From Caldifarciminota bacterium (GTDB lineage: Bacteria; Hydrothermota; Hydrothermia; LBFQ01; DSFT01): 64,000 nucleotides of DNA. The stretch's first letter is position 1. Every line of letters starts with the position of its first letter. Under the pieces are notes generated by a model. The model saw only the letters and a list, made by a program, of their open reading frames with translations. It ran no database searches and was not told the DNA's origin. Shown one piece after another: positions 26,287-35,748 of the stretch. The DNA lies in assembly GCA_025060695.1 (NCBI GenBank), contig JANXBH010000004.1, positions 36,035 to 100,034 on the forward strand, read 5' to 3'. Position numbers and translations under genes: made by a program.

Positions 26287-27949
26287 ATTTACTGTCTATA
26301 AAATTCAATACATAATTATAATCTTTCTCTGATAGTAAGCTACGCAGTACTGGAAGTATTTTACGTTGTATAACATCCTTTAAATCATTAGGTTCTACAA
26401 GAAAGTAGCTATGCCCAATTAAAAATTCTTCTCCAAGCCTTTTTGAAATAATGTTGTCATTTATCTCTTTAAAAAATTCCCTTATTCTTTCTAAATATTT
26501 ATCCTCATAGCCCTTTTCCCGATAGAACTTTTCAATAACATTGAAATCAGGAGCAAATTTTATAAAAATAAATCTCCTTCTTAACGCTATATCAAGTGCA
26601 TGAACACTTCTATCGGCCGTATTCATAGTTCCAATAATATAAACATTTTCGGGAATTACAAAACTTTCTGAAGAATATGGCAAAATAACTGGATTATTTC
26701 TATATTCAAGAGCATATAGAAGTTCACCAAAAACTTGAATAATATTAGCCCTACTTATTTCATCTAAAATTACTACAAACTTTTTCGAAGGATTTTCAAG
26801 AGCTCTCTTACAGATTTTCTTAAATATACCATCCTTGATATAAAAACCTCCATCTTGATGGGGTCTTATACCTTCTAAAAATTCTTCATAGCTATAACTT
26901 GGATGTAGCTGAACTATGTAGTAATTTCTTGGAGCTATTTCGTTTGCAACTTTTATAGCCATATAAGTTTTCCCTGTACCCGGAGGTCCATAAAATATTA
27001 CATTCTTATATTTTTCTAATAATTCCGCATACTCAGACTTAGTTTTAATAATAACTGATATCTCTAAAGTAAGAAACTTTTCAATTTCTTTGTTTACAAG
27101 TTCCAAATTATCTTCAAATACATGCATTATACCAAGCGACCAGTTAGGTAAATATGGGTCATTTTCATAACTTTTAATAGTTCCATCTGAATAATCACTA
27201 TTGCAAGCATAGAAATTTAGTACATATTGCTGGCTTTTATTTATATAATTATCTGAAATATTCGTTTTTGGTCTAAAATGCAATAAATAACCAACCCTAT
27301 CGTATATTCTTGAAAGAAACAAGGCTCCCTCTTCAATTTCAGCGTATAGCCTTTCATACCCAATTATAGGTTTAAATCTCAAAGTAGTAGCTAACTCAAG
27401 CTCAGATAGAAACTTTTTTAACTTACTTTCAAGGTCTATTGCAAAGAACTTTAAAGTCTGCAATATTCTAAAATTCTTAAAAATCTCCCTATTTACCTTG
27501 TTTGAATAGAATATTTCAATAATAAGAGTTTTATTCTCAAATACATCACTTGGAAATAAGGTTCTTTCAAAAAATTCTTCTAAATTACCATTTTCAAATT
27601 TCCTACCATTTAAGTAAAATATAGATATATCGTCCTTATAAGGCTGGATAGTTCTTAAAAACTTGTATTTATCAGTTTTATAAGTATATCTTAAAAATGG
27701 TTTTTGAGATATAGGAAAATTTCTCATATCTGAAAATCTATAGTATCCTCTAAAAAGACCTTTTTCATCAAGTTCTAAAATAAAAACAGGTAGCAAGTGT
27801 GGATAAGTTTTATCCACTAACATTAGTTTATGTTTATTTTTTACAAATTTGTGTATAATTTTGTAGTTAAGAATATCTATTTCATCAGTATCAGTTTTAA
27901 TTGGTTGTTCTATGAGTTCCTCCAATGCTTGAAAAATTCTTTCTCTCAT
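26273..27949 (-). CDS. McrB-like AAA+ ATPase, orphan (no McrC)
   Basis: 558 residues. The C-terminal half is a McrB-type NTPase: Walker A GPPGTGKT at 321-328, Walker B VVILDEI at 392-398, and the family signature GTMNTADRS at 440-448, followed by ALDIALRRRF. In modification-dependent restriction, McrB translocates DNA with the nuclease McrC, but no mcrC or nuclease gene is next to it. The N-terminal ~300 residues are not a DNA-binding domain I recognise. It begins directly after the glyA stop (TAG-ATG abutting) and is thus in an operon with a housekeeping gene. A defence role is possible but unproven; a chaperone-like MoxR/McrB role is the alternative. Confidence 0.8.
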   Translation of the reverse strand: MRERIFQALEELIEQPIKTDTDEIDILNYKIIHKFVKNKHKLMLVDKTYPHLLPVFILELDEKGLFRGYYRFSDMRNFPISQKPFLRYTYKTDKYKFLRTIQPYKDDISIFYLNGRKFENGNLEEFFERTLFPSDVFENKTLIIEIFYSNKVNREIFKNFRILQTLKFFAIDLESKLKKFLSELELATTLRFKPIIGYERLYAEIEEGALFLSRIYDRVGYLLHFRPKTNISDNYINKSQQYVLNFYACNSDYSDGTIKSYENDPYLPNWSLGIMHVFEDNLELVNKEIEKFLTLEISVIIKTKSEYAELLEKYKNVIFYGPPGTGKTYMAIKVANEIAPRNYYIVQLHPSYSYEEFLEGIRPHQDGGFYIKDGIFKKICKRALENPSKKFVVILDEISRANIIQVFGELLYALEYRNNPVILPYSSESFVIPENVYIIGTMNTADRSVHALDIALRRRFIFIKFAPDFNVIEKFYREKGYEDKYLERIREFFKEINDNIISKRLGEEFLIGHSYFLVEPNDLKDVIQRKILPVLRSLLSEKDYNYVLNFIDSKFNQD

Positions 27950-29197
27950 CTACAGTAATACTCTATAAAATGGAAATTGGTTAGTCAGTTCCTTAACTAA
28001 GCCTTTTGCCCAAGATTTTGTCCTATCATCTTGGTTTTTTATAACTTTTGCTATGATTTTTCCAACAAGTCTTAACTCCTCCTCTTTCATTCCTCTTGTG
28101 GTTAAAATAGGTGTTCCTATTCTAATACCACTTGTAACTGTTGGCTTTTGGGGATCAAATGGTATTGTGTTTTTATTAACTGTTATTCCTACTTCTTCAA
28201 GCAATTTCTCTGCTTCCTTTCCAGTAATACCTAAATTTCTTAAATCTACTAAAACTAAATGGTTATCCGTTCCTCCTGACACTAATCTAAGACCTTCCTC
28301 CATTAAGCTTTCAGCGAGAGCCTTAGAATTCTTCACTATTTGCATTGCATACTCCTTAAATTCGGCTTTCATTGCCTCCTTAAATGCAACCGCTTTTGAA
28401 GCTATAACGTGCATAAATGGACCACCTTGAATACCCGGAAATACATTTTTATCTATCTTTTGAGAAATCTCTTGGTTATTAGTTAATATCATACCACCTC
28501 TTGGACCCCTTAGCGTCTTATGCGTAGTAGTAGTAATAACGTGAGCATAATCTTTTGGAGATGGATGGACATTGCCAACTATTAGACCTGCTATATGAGC
28601 TATATCAGCCATAAAGTATGCATTTACCTCATCCGCAATTTCTCTAAATTTTGCCCAATCAATAATTCTTGGATAGGAAGAATAACCTGCTATAATTAAT
28701 TTTGGCTTATACTCCCTTGCAAGCTTATAAACTAAATCAAAGTCAATAGTTTCGGAATTAGGATTTACACCGTAGTAAATTACATTATAAAACTTTCCAG
28801 AAAAGCTTACCTTTGCTCCATGGCTTAAATGACCTCCATGAGAAAGTTCCATAGATAGGATAGTATCACCAACTTCTAAAAGCGAAAAATAAACCGCCAT
28901 ATTAGCTTGACTACCTGAGTGAGGTTGAACGTTGACATATTTAATATCAAATAATATTTTTGCTCTTTCTTGAGCTAATATTTCAGCTTGGTCAACAAAT
29001 TCACAACCACCATAATATCTCCTATTAGGATAACCTTCCGCATATTTATTATTTAAAGGCGTTGCCATAGTTAATAAAACAGCCAAAGAAGGATAATTTT
29101 CAGATGCTATCATTTCAAGTGTTTCCTCTTGCCTTTTAATTTCACCAATAATAACCTCATATATTTGAGGGTCTAACCTTTTAATTATTTCATACAT
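27950..29197 (-). CDS. glyA: Serine hydroxymethyltransferase
   Basis: PLP enzyme converting serine and tetrahydrofolate to glycine and methylene-THF. 415 residues with [43 protein letters not shown] and the cofactor lysine K227 in [14 protein letters not shown]. The start is set by a -10-like element 7 nt upstream. Divergent from degP across 41 bp, and followed without spacing by the McrB-like gene. Confidence 0.97.
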   Translation of the reverse strand: MYEIIKRLDPQIYEVIIGEIKRQEETLEMIASENYPSLAVLLTMATPLNNKYAEGYPNRRYYGGCEFVDQAEILAQERAKILFDIKYVNVQPHSGSQANMAVYFSLLEVGDTILSMELSHGGHLSHGAKVSFSGKFYNVIYYGVNPNSETIDFDLVYKLAREYKPKLIIAGYSSYPRIIDWAKFREIADEVNAYFMADIAHIAGLIVGNVHPSPKDYAHVITTTTHKTLRGPRGGMILTNNQEISQKIDKNVFPGIQGGPFMHVIASKAVAFKEAMKAEFKEYAMQIVKNSKALAESLMEEGLRLVSGGTDNHLVLVDLRNLGITGKEAEKLLEEVGITVNKNTIPFDPQKPTVTSGIRIGTPILTTRGMKEEELRLVGKIIAKVIKNQDDRTKSWAKGLVKELTNQFPFYRVLL

Positions 29198-29204
29198 AAT
29201 AAAA

Positions 29205-29210
29205 ATTTTA
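29205..29210 (-). promoter_or_regulatory. -10-like element of glyA
   Basis: TAAAAT on the minus strand, 7 nt before the glyA ATG at 29197. Faces away from the degP element with 14 bp between the hexamers. Confidence 0.62.
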
Positions 29211-29224
29211 AAGTTTTTTCACTT

Positions 29225-29230
29225 TAAAAT
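29225..29230 (+). promoter_or_regulatory. -10-like element of degP
   Basis: TAAAAT in perfect CTTTAAAATTT context, 8 nt before the degP ATG at 29239. The position of any -35 would overlap the glyA promoter. Confidence 0.62.
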
Positions 29231-29238
29231 TTGAAACT

Positions 29239-30696
29239 ATGAGAAAAAAACTTTTAATAGTCGCATCCCTTATTGGACTTGGCATAGCTGTTGGGATGTT
29301 GATTAGTTCAAATTTAAATATTTTCAACAAAGCGGTAGCACAAAGTCAAACAATTCAAACACCACAAAAAGTTCTATCAGAAATACAAGTTGGATTTACA
29401 CAAATAGCAGAAGCAGCTATTCCAAGTGTAGTTAATATATCAGCAATTGGAAGAACAACAAGAAGAACACCAAGCGAATTTGAAGAACTTTTTAGGAGAT
29501 TCTTTGGAGAGGAGTTTGAATTTCCATTTCCTGAAGTACCAAGAAGTAGTTTAGGTTCTGGTTTCATATTTAGAAAAGAGGGGAAAACCTATTATGTAAT
29601 GACAAACCACCACGTTATAAAGAATGGAGATAAAATTAAAATAACCCTGAGTGATGGGACTAACATAGAAAACGTAAAAGTAGTAGGAGCGGACCCAAGA
29701 ACTGATATAGCGGTATTGAAATTTGAAAGTAGTAAAGATATACCTGTATTAAAACTTGGAAATTCAGATGAGGTAAGAGTTGGGCAGTGGGTAATTGCTA
29801 TTGGAAGCCCATTTGGACTATCTTCAACCGTCACAGTAGGAGTAATAAGCTCTATTCATAGGAAAAACATAGCTTTGCCAGAAGGACCAGATTATCAAGA
29901 CTTTTTACAAACTGACGCAGCAATCAACCCCGGTAATAGCGGAGGTCCTTTGCTTAATATAAATGGAGAAGTAATAGGAGTTAATACCGCAATAGCAACA
30001 CCAACAGGCGTATTTGCAGGCATAGGCTTTGCAGTGCCTATAAACCTTGCAAAGAATATTACAGAACAACTAATAACAAAAGGTACAATAGAAAGAGGTT
30101 ATCTTGGTATAAGGATTCAAGATGTAACACCAGAATTAGCTCAGGCAATAGGACTACCAGAGCAAGGTGGTGCATTAGTAAATCAAGTTATAAAAGGTGA
30201 AGCAGCTGACAAAGCAGGAATAAGGGAAGGTGATATAATTCTTGAAGTAGATAAGAGAAAAATAAAGGATGCAAATGATTTAAGATTATATATAGGTTCA
30301 TTGCCACCAGGAAAAGAAGTTGAGTTAAAGATATATAGGGATAAAAAATATATAACTATTAAGGCAAAACTTGGGAAAATGCCTGAAAAGATATCTCAAA
30401 TACCAAGTGAAAGAGAAAGTGAAACTACTAGTTCAGATACAGCTACATGGCTTGGCATGACAGTAACAGAAAAAAATAATAGAGTAGTAGTAATAAACTC
30501 ACAAGATAAAGCGCTTGAAATAGGCATAAGACCAGGAGATGTTATTATAAAGATAGGAGATATTGCCATAAATTCACTGAGAGACTTTATTGAAGCAAAA
30601 AAAAGATACGAAAAATCAGATAGACCTATTTTAATAGTAGTAGAAAATGGAGGAATTAAGAGATTCCTTGCTATAACACCTATACAGACTCAATGA
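29239..30696 (+). CDS. degP: DegP/HtrA periplasmic serine protease
   Basis: Envelope quality-control protease/chaperone. 485 residues: ordinary signal peptide (R2 K3 K4, hydrophobic core to about 25), trypsin-like domain with H125 (TNHHV), D156 (PRTDIAVL) and S234 (NPGNSGGP), then two PDZ domains (about 280-370 and 400-480). The signal is of normal length, unlike several other exported proteins here. Coupled to the heme A synthase gene by a 4-bp overlap. Confidence 0.95.
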   Translation: MRKKLLIVASLIGLGIAVGMLISSNLNIFNKAVAQSQTIQTPQKVLSEIQVGFTQIAEAAIPSVVNISAIGRTTRRTPSEFEELFRRFFGEEFEFPFPEVPRSSLGSGFIFRKEGKTYYVMTNHHVIKNGDKIKITLSDGTNIENVKVVGADPRTDIAVLKFESSKDIPVLKLGNSDEVRVGQWVIAIGSPFGLSSTVTVGVISSIHRKNIALPEGPDYQDFLQTDAAINPGNSGGPLLNINGEVIGVNTAIATPTGVFAGIGFAVPINLAKNITEQLITKGTIERGYLGIRIQDVTPELAQAIGLPEQGGALVNQVIKGEAADKAGIREGDIILEVDKRKIKDANDLRLYIGSLPPGKEVELKIYRDKKYITIKAKLGKMPEKISQIPSERESETTSSDTATWLGMTVTEKNNRVVVINSQDKALEIGIRPGDVIIKIGDIAINSLRDFIEAKKRYEKSDRPILIVVENGGIKRFLAITPIQTQ

Positions 30697-31481
30697 AAAA
30701 ACTTCTAATTACCACTATTATTTTTACAATTGGTTTATTAGTTTTAGGAGTAATCACCTCAGCATTTGGAGCATGTTTAGGTTGCCCAGACTGGCCACTT
30801 TGTTATGGTAGTGTTTTACCACCCGAAACATTTACAGCAAAGCTTGAATATTATCACAGACTACTTGCAGCGATAGTTGGTATAATGTCAATAACTATAG
30901 GAATATTACTTTATAGAACTCAAAAACTCCTTTCTATAGCCTTAATCTTTCTAATAGTTTCACAAGTTTTAATTGGCGGATTAACGGTTATTTTGAAAAT
31001 GCCATTTATAGTTTCTATGGCACATACCATATTTGGAATTTTAACTTATATAGCACTTATTATGTTATTTAAGGGAAATTATAAATTTCAAAATAATTTA
31101 TGGCTTACTATATTCTTGCTAATACTTATATACTACATCTGGGATGGAGTAGTAGAAAAAACAGCATCACAGCTTGCATGCGAAGATATATTTTGTTTAT
31201 CTTCTGACCTTAGTAATCCAAAAGTTTTAATCCAACTTATATACAAACTAATAGGTATTTCAATAATTATTACCTCAATAATTTCACTAAAAGAATTTTC
31301 TATTGATAAGTTAGCATTCGTACTTCTGGCAATATCAATATTCATCTCAAATATCTTAATAGTAAAAAGTCTCCTTAGCGTTTCAATGGTAGTTTTGCAC
31401 TATATTCTTCTTCTATCCGCATTAACTATAAGTTTGTTTAAATCAATAAAGACAGATAGCCTAGAAACATCAAAAGTTTAA
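30693..31481 (+). CDS. ctaA: CtaA/COX15-family heme A synthase
   Basis: Oxidises the C8 methyl of heme O to make heme A for cytochrome oxidase. 262 residues, eight membrane helices, with CLGCPDWPLCYG, E52 and H55 in LEYYHR, and H111 in SMAHTIFGIL. In the C-terminal bundle H236 (VVLHY) is present, but the third conserved His (normally in an LxHR-type motif) is Tyr184 in LIQLIYKLIG. A loop cysteine pair (C163, C168) is kept. Activity is plausible from the intact N-terminal half; the C-terminal heme site looks altered. The 3' end overlaps the convergent UbiA gene by 44 bp. Confidence 0.86.
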   Translation: MKKLLITTIIFTIGLLVLGVITSAFGACLGCPDWPLCYGSVLPPETFTAKLEYYHRLLAAIVGIMSITIGILLYRTQKLLSIALIFLIVSQVLIGGLTVILKMPFIVSMAHTIFGILTYIALIMLFKGNYKFQNNLWLTIFLLILIYYIWDGVVEKTASQLACEDIFCLSSDLSNPKVLIQLIYKLIGISIIITSIISLKEFSIDKLAFVLLAISIFISNILIVKSLLSVSMVVLHYILLLSALTISLFKSIKTDSLETSKV

Positions 31482-32166
31482 GAAGTTTCGAAAACAACCA
31501 TTCATTTAAAAAAGCAAAGATATACATAAATATTAAAATTGATGAGACTATACTATATGCAATAAATTCTTTTTTACTTACTACAATTGAAGAAACGACT
31601 AACAAAAGAACAAGAAAAATAGCTATTAATTTTGCAAGAAATATAGTTCTTTGCTTACCTAAAAAAATAGCTATTGTCCTTCTATATCCAAAGTCATAAC
31701 TATAATCAAGATAACTTTTTACAATTTCTCTTTCAAGATTAAAGAAAAAGGAGAATAAAATAAGCAGGAAAAGTTCAAACTTAAAGCCAAATGCGAAACC
31801 TAAGCTCAATACCCCTATACTAATTACTAAACTTGTAATTATAAAGCCGTATGGTTTTTTACTTGAAAAGGAATTATAAAAATAAATCAAAATAGCCATA
31901 ACTACAAACAATAAAAAAACCACGAAATTTATAAACATTGAAGTAATTAGACTAATTAGTAAAATGGAAAAAATTAAGGAAGGATGTAGAACTATCCTTT
32001 TCTTGCCCTTATTTATGTCAATTTCCCTATCAAAATAGTCATTTTGGAAGTTAGCAAACAGGATAAGAAAAATTGAAGAAATGATAAATAGTATTGAGTT
32101 TTTATCTATGTCAGTTGAATAAAAAAGAACTAAAGCTACAAGAATTAGTATATTTAAAAATCTCAA
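31438..32166 (-). CDS. UbiA-family prenyltransferase, short form
   Basis: 242 residues, about 7-8 membrane helices, with the first Asp motif NDYFDREIDINKGKK and a second-site region LEREIVKSYLDYSYDFGYRR, closest in look to geranylgeranylglyceryl-phosphate-synthase-like or other UbiA-like lipid prenyltransferases. Location opposite ctaA raises heme O synthase as an option, but the motifs fit that less well. The start codon is TTG (no ATG near the conserved start). It lies 12 nt after a GC-rich hairpin that follows the giant secreted-protein gene, so expression may depend on read-through. Confidence 0.68.
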   Translation of the reverse strand: MRFLNILILVALVLFYSTDIDKNSILFIISSIFLILFANFQNDYFDREIDINKGKKRIVLHPSLIFSILLISLITSMFINFVVFLLFVVMAILIYFYNSFSSKKPYGFIITSLVISIGVLSLGFAFGFKFELFLLILFSFFFNLEREIVKSYLDYSYDFGYRRTIAIFLGKQRTIFLAKLIAIFLVLLLVVSSIVVSKKEFIAYSIVSSILIFMYIFAFLNEWLFSKLLKLLMFLGYLSLLI

Positions 32167-32178
32167 GAAGTTAGTTTA

Positions 32179-32198
32179 TAGCCCCCGGAAGGGGGCTA
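32179..32198 (-). terminator. GC-rich hairpin after the giant secreted-protein gene
   Basis: 8-bp inverted repeat TAGCCCCC / GGGGGCTA with a 4-nt loop, 5 nt after the stop of the minus-strand gene ending at 32204. No T-run follows on that strand, so termination efficiency is uncertain. Confidence 0.5.
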
Positions 32199-32203
32199 AT
32201 TAT

Positions 32204-35200
32204 CTATTTTACAATTATAGTCTTAAATTCCTTAGTTAAATTATCAACCCTAGCTCTTATTAGATATGGACCTTTTGGTAAACTACCTAAGTCAAATCTG
32301 ACATAACCTGCCTTGTAGTTTGAATTTATACCAAAAACTAATCTACCTGAAATGTTATATACCTCAAGGGAAATTTTTGCCTCTACTGGGAGAGCGAAAG
32401 TTAATACATTATTATTATATACAATATCAAATTTCTTTGGAATATCAACTAAACTTACTGCTACAATAGGTATCTTAGTTGTATCAGTTATTCTTACATT
32501 AGTAGACTCATCAGCAACTTTGAAATAGAAGAATAAAGTGTCATTAGCCATTAATCCAGTTATACTAAGATTATAAACAAAAGTATCAGGATTAATTACG
32601 TTATCTTTAGACTTGGATAACCATGAATTTAGTAAGGTTCTATAGTAAATCGTATCGTATTTGATAGGTGAGAAATCTTGAAATACTGCTTTTACCTGAG
32701 TATTTAGATTAGGACCAACTATATTGAAGTTAAATGTATCCGCATAAATCTTTCTTGGAGCTCTAATATCATAAATAGTAAAAGCTGAAACATATGGAGA
32801 TGAGCCAGCAGTATAGTTTGCTCTAATTCTATAATATTTAACATATTCGCTATCAGATGGCAATATGTGTTTATAAGTAGTAGTGTTTATATTTGCTATA
32901 GTTGCTATTACTGACCAATTGTTATTATCAGATGAATATTCAACTTGATATGATTGAAATGCTAAAATTTGATTATCATTTTTCTTTAATAAAGCTGGTG
33001 GATTCCATACTAATACTACGCTATCCAAGTCCCTATAACTAACTTGAAAGTTAAGAGGTGCATTTAAAACGTCATATTCATATACAAGCTTTGAGGTATT
33101 GGAAGTATTCGCTGGACCATATACACCGTAGTTCAATTTATGTGCTGTAAAGTATACTTCAAATGAATCTTTCTTATAACTTGCAGGCTCATTTACAGGT
33201 ATTGCAATATGGAAAAAGTATCCGTCTGAATTAGATGAGTCATAGACCGCTTGAACTTTAGTCCAAGAACCGACGCCAAAAGGCCTATAGTATCCATATA
33301 CTCTTAAATCTGAAGCACTTGATATACTTGGATCATTTACTCTTACTACTGCTTTAAATATGTCAGGTGAACTTCCATCCACTGCTAAGTTATATGAACT
33401 ATTGTATGCTTGAACTTCATTTAAGCAAGTAGAAACAGGAATAAAGTTATGTATTCTTCTAAATATAGTATCTACTCTTGTCTGTCCATCTGCATCATAA
33501 GTTGCAACGTAGTTTATAGCAAATGAACCAAAAATTGAATAATATCCTATTCCATTGTAAAATACACTTGCAATTGAAGGATTAGCAGGATTAGCAATAG
33601 TTGAGTCTCCATTCTTCACATACAATATAGCAACTGATGTATTCTCGTCTCCTGCTGGATGAACTCTAATATCATCAGGATATACATCGTTTGTATAAAT
33701 TTGATAAGTCATATCTCCAAAAATTGGTCTATTAGTTATTCCAAGTATTGTATCTGAAACATCCGATGCACCAGTCCAATCATCACTTACGTATCTAAAG
33801 TGTAAATAGTTTCTTGTAAATATAGTGTCTCTATCAGTTGCACCTGACCTATCGTGGAAATATCCAAAGTCATTTCCAAACCATACTAATGATTTCCTAT
33901 TAGCACAAGTTCCAAGGTCTAAATAAGCTCTTATCTTATTTCTTTTTAAAGCACTTGTGGAGTTTTGATGCCAATATATTCTGTCCCAAAGCCTTAGAGA
34001 ATCTAACCATACTAAGGAATCTGGTGGAAGTAATAAATCAGGTTGTAAGTCTATATTATTTCTGAAAAATGCAAATCTTATTCTTTCTTCATCTATAAAT
34101 TCTCTTTTCTGAGCAAATTTTGCTGTCGGCATTATATTATATATATACCAATTATTCGGAGCACCTGAAGGAATATAATTAACAAGATTAGAAGCATCTG
34201 TACATTTAATATAGTAATTTCCTCTCAAACCTCTATCAGTATGAGGTATAATATAAACGAATGTATCTGGATAAATGTTTGGATTTGCATCACTTAAAGT
34301 CATATTGTATTCAGTAAATGGTCCACTTGGTGAATTTCCTTCCTGATTTGGATTTATAACATATCTATAACCAACTTGACAACTTACATTTGGTAAATTT
34401 TCGGGATCACTTGCAATTATCCTAATTGTATCAGGAATACCATTATAGAAATGATAAACAGCTCCTTTTAAAAGAGAAATAGAAGGTGGTAAATCTCTTA
34501 CCGTTGCTCCAACTGTTGCAAAATCATCTACATATAGTCTTAAAGCATTACGTGCCTTATATCTTATAGCAACATATACAGTATCATTAACTACAGCATT
34601 AACAGGTCCTCTTAAGTCATATGCTGTATAAATATAAGGTGTTCCAGTTGTCCCTGTTCTTGGATATTTGGTATCTAATCTTATTCCTGAGTTTATAAAA
34701 TCAGAAGGTGTTGGTGGATTTGCCTGATTGTTCCATTTTATAATATAAACATCGAACGAGTCAATAAAACCTGTCGATTGTGAAAGATACCAAAAGCTAA
34801 TTATACTCGGTGAAATGTATATTCTTGGAGACCTCAAATAAGCATAACCCGTAGTACTTCCTGTTTCAGTATATGCAAACCCTGCGCATGCTGTTGTAGT
34901 TTCAGTAAATGGACATGCACTAGTCCTCCTTTGCCATCTTCTCGTAGTAGTTGAAGTGGTTGTGTCATATCCTGCACTTAAAAATATAGTACCTGCAGTC
35001 CAGCTTTCAAGCAAGAAAGTATATTGATCATCTATAATGCTAAGTGAGTCAATATTAAAATAGTTAATTGCAGCATCTGCTGTTGACTTGTTATCATAAA
35101 ATGCAAATCTTATATGAGTAAGATTTTGTGGAACAGATAAAGTTACCCAAACAGGATTAGTGTTTGCTGCACCATCCCATTGCCAAATTCTAGTCCAAGT

Positions 35201-35689
35201 TGCACCACCATCTGTTGAGATTTCAAGATTCAAGGAATCACCTGTATTCATATTAGTAGCTGTAGAGGTTCTATACGCAAATCTTATTTGAGGATTACTT
35301 AAAGAGACATTCCGTATTATAAGACCTGGTGTCACAAGCCAGTCATTATTAGTAAGAGCATCACCTTCATATAGCACTGAAGCACAAGCAGGAGCAGTTC
35401 TACAGTTAGTAGTATATCTTATCCACATTTGAGTGCCATTATCTTGATTATATACACTCCATCCTGCTGGTGGAAATGCTGTTCCAGTAAAGCTTTCATT
35501 TAGTGGAGAGCTTAGTATAGAAAAGTCATGGTTGGGTTTATAGTATATTTGATATTGTGGTTGAAGGTTCGTTCTGTACTCAATTTCTCTACCTTCTATT
35601 TTCTGGGATTTTATACACTCTGACCTCTTTTCTAAATCAGATATACCCGCACACACATCGTTTAGTTTAGATATTAGCAAAATTTCCAT
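32204..35689 (-). CDS. Giant secreted beta-rich protein with type-IX-like C-terminal sorting domain
   Basis: 1161 residues. Two choice-of-anchor-J/MAM-like domains (about 60-220 and 225-400, each with FPPAGW or DSFDVYI-type strands and paired cysteines), several Ig-like beta regions, a fibronectin type III-like domain (about 880-980, with LDSVVLVWNPP) and a C-terminal sorting domain (SLEVYNISGRLVF, LPKGPYLIRARV). Cell-surface or extracellular. The N-terminus is odd: after MEILLIS it turns hydrophilic, and TAG two codons upstream excludes an extension, so no normal signal peptide can be drawn. A GGGAGGAG ribosome-binding site precedes the ATG, and a TAAAAT lies just before that. Confidence 0.76.
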   Translation of the reverse strand: MEILLISKLNDVCAGISDLEKRSECIKSQKIEGREIEYRTNLQPQYQIYYKPNHDFSILSSPLNESFTGTAFPPAGWSVYNQDNGTQMWIRYTTNCRTAPACASVLYEGDALTNNDWLVTPGLIIRNVSLSNPQIRFAYRTSTATNMNTGDSLNLEISTDGGATWTRIWQWDGAANTNPVWVTLSVPQNLTHIRFAFYDNKSTADAAINYFNIDSLSIIDDQYTFLLESWTAGTIFLSAGYDTTTSTTTRRWQRRTSACPFTETTTACAGFAYTETGSTTGYAYLRSPRIYISPSIISFWYLSQSTGFIDSFDVYIIKWNNQANPPTPSDFINSGIRLDTKYPRTGTTGTPYIYTAYDLRGPVNAVVNDTVYVAIRYKARNALRLYVDDFATVGATVRDLPPSISLLKGAVYHFYNGIPDTIRIIASDPENLPNVSCQVGYRYVINPNQEGNSPSGPFTEYNMTLSDANPNIYPDTFVYIIPHTDRGLRGNYYIKCTDASNLVNYIPSGAPNNWYIYNIMPTAKFAQKREFIDEERIRFAFFRNNIDLQPDLLLPPDSLVWLDSLRLWDRIYWHQNSTSALKRNKIRAYLDLGTCANRKSLVWFGNDFGYFHDRSGATDRDTIFTRNYLHFRYVSDDWTGASDVSDTILGITNRPIFGDMTYQIYTNDVYPDDIRVHPAGDENTSVAILYVKNGDSTIANPANPSIASVFYNGIGYYSIFGSFAINYVATYDADGQTRVDTIFRRIHNFIPVSTCLNEVQAYNSSYNLAVDGSSPDIFKAVVRVNDPSISSASDLRVYGYYRPFGVGSWTKVQAVYDSSNSDGYFFHIAIPVNEPASYKKDSFEVYFTAHKLNYGVYGPANTSNTSKLVYEYDVLNAPLNFQVSYRDLDSVVLVWNPPALLKKNDNQILAFQSYQVEYSSDNNNWSVIATIANINTTTYKHILPSDSEYVKYYRIRANYTAGSSPYVSAFTIYDIRAPRKIYADTFNFNIVGPNLNTQVKAVFQDFSPIKYDTIYYRTLLNSWLSKSKDNVINPDTFVYNLSITGLMANDTLFFYFKVADESTNVRITDTTKIPIVAVSLVDIPKKFDIVYNNNVLTFALPVEAKISLEVYNISGRLVFGINSNYKAGYVRFDLGSLPKGPYLIRARVDNLTKEFKTIIVK

Positions 35690-35748
35690 AAGCTATCTCC
35701 TCCCATTTTACTGTAAAAATCAAACCATCTATAATTAAAACTTTTACC

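Noticed and set aside
26273-27949. Complete McrBC restriction system
   Set aside because: Only the McrB-like ATPase is present; neighbours are kup and glyA, with no McrC or methyltransferase.
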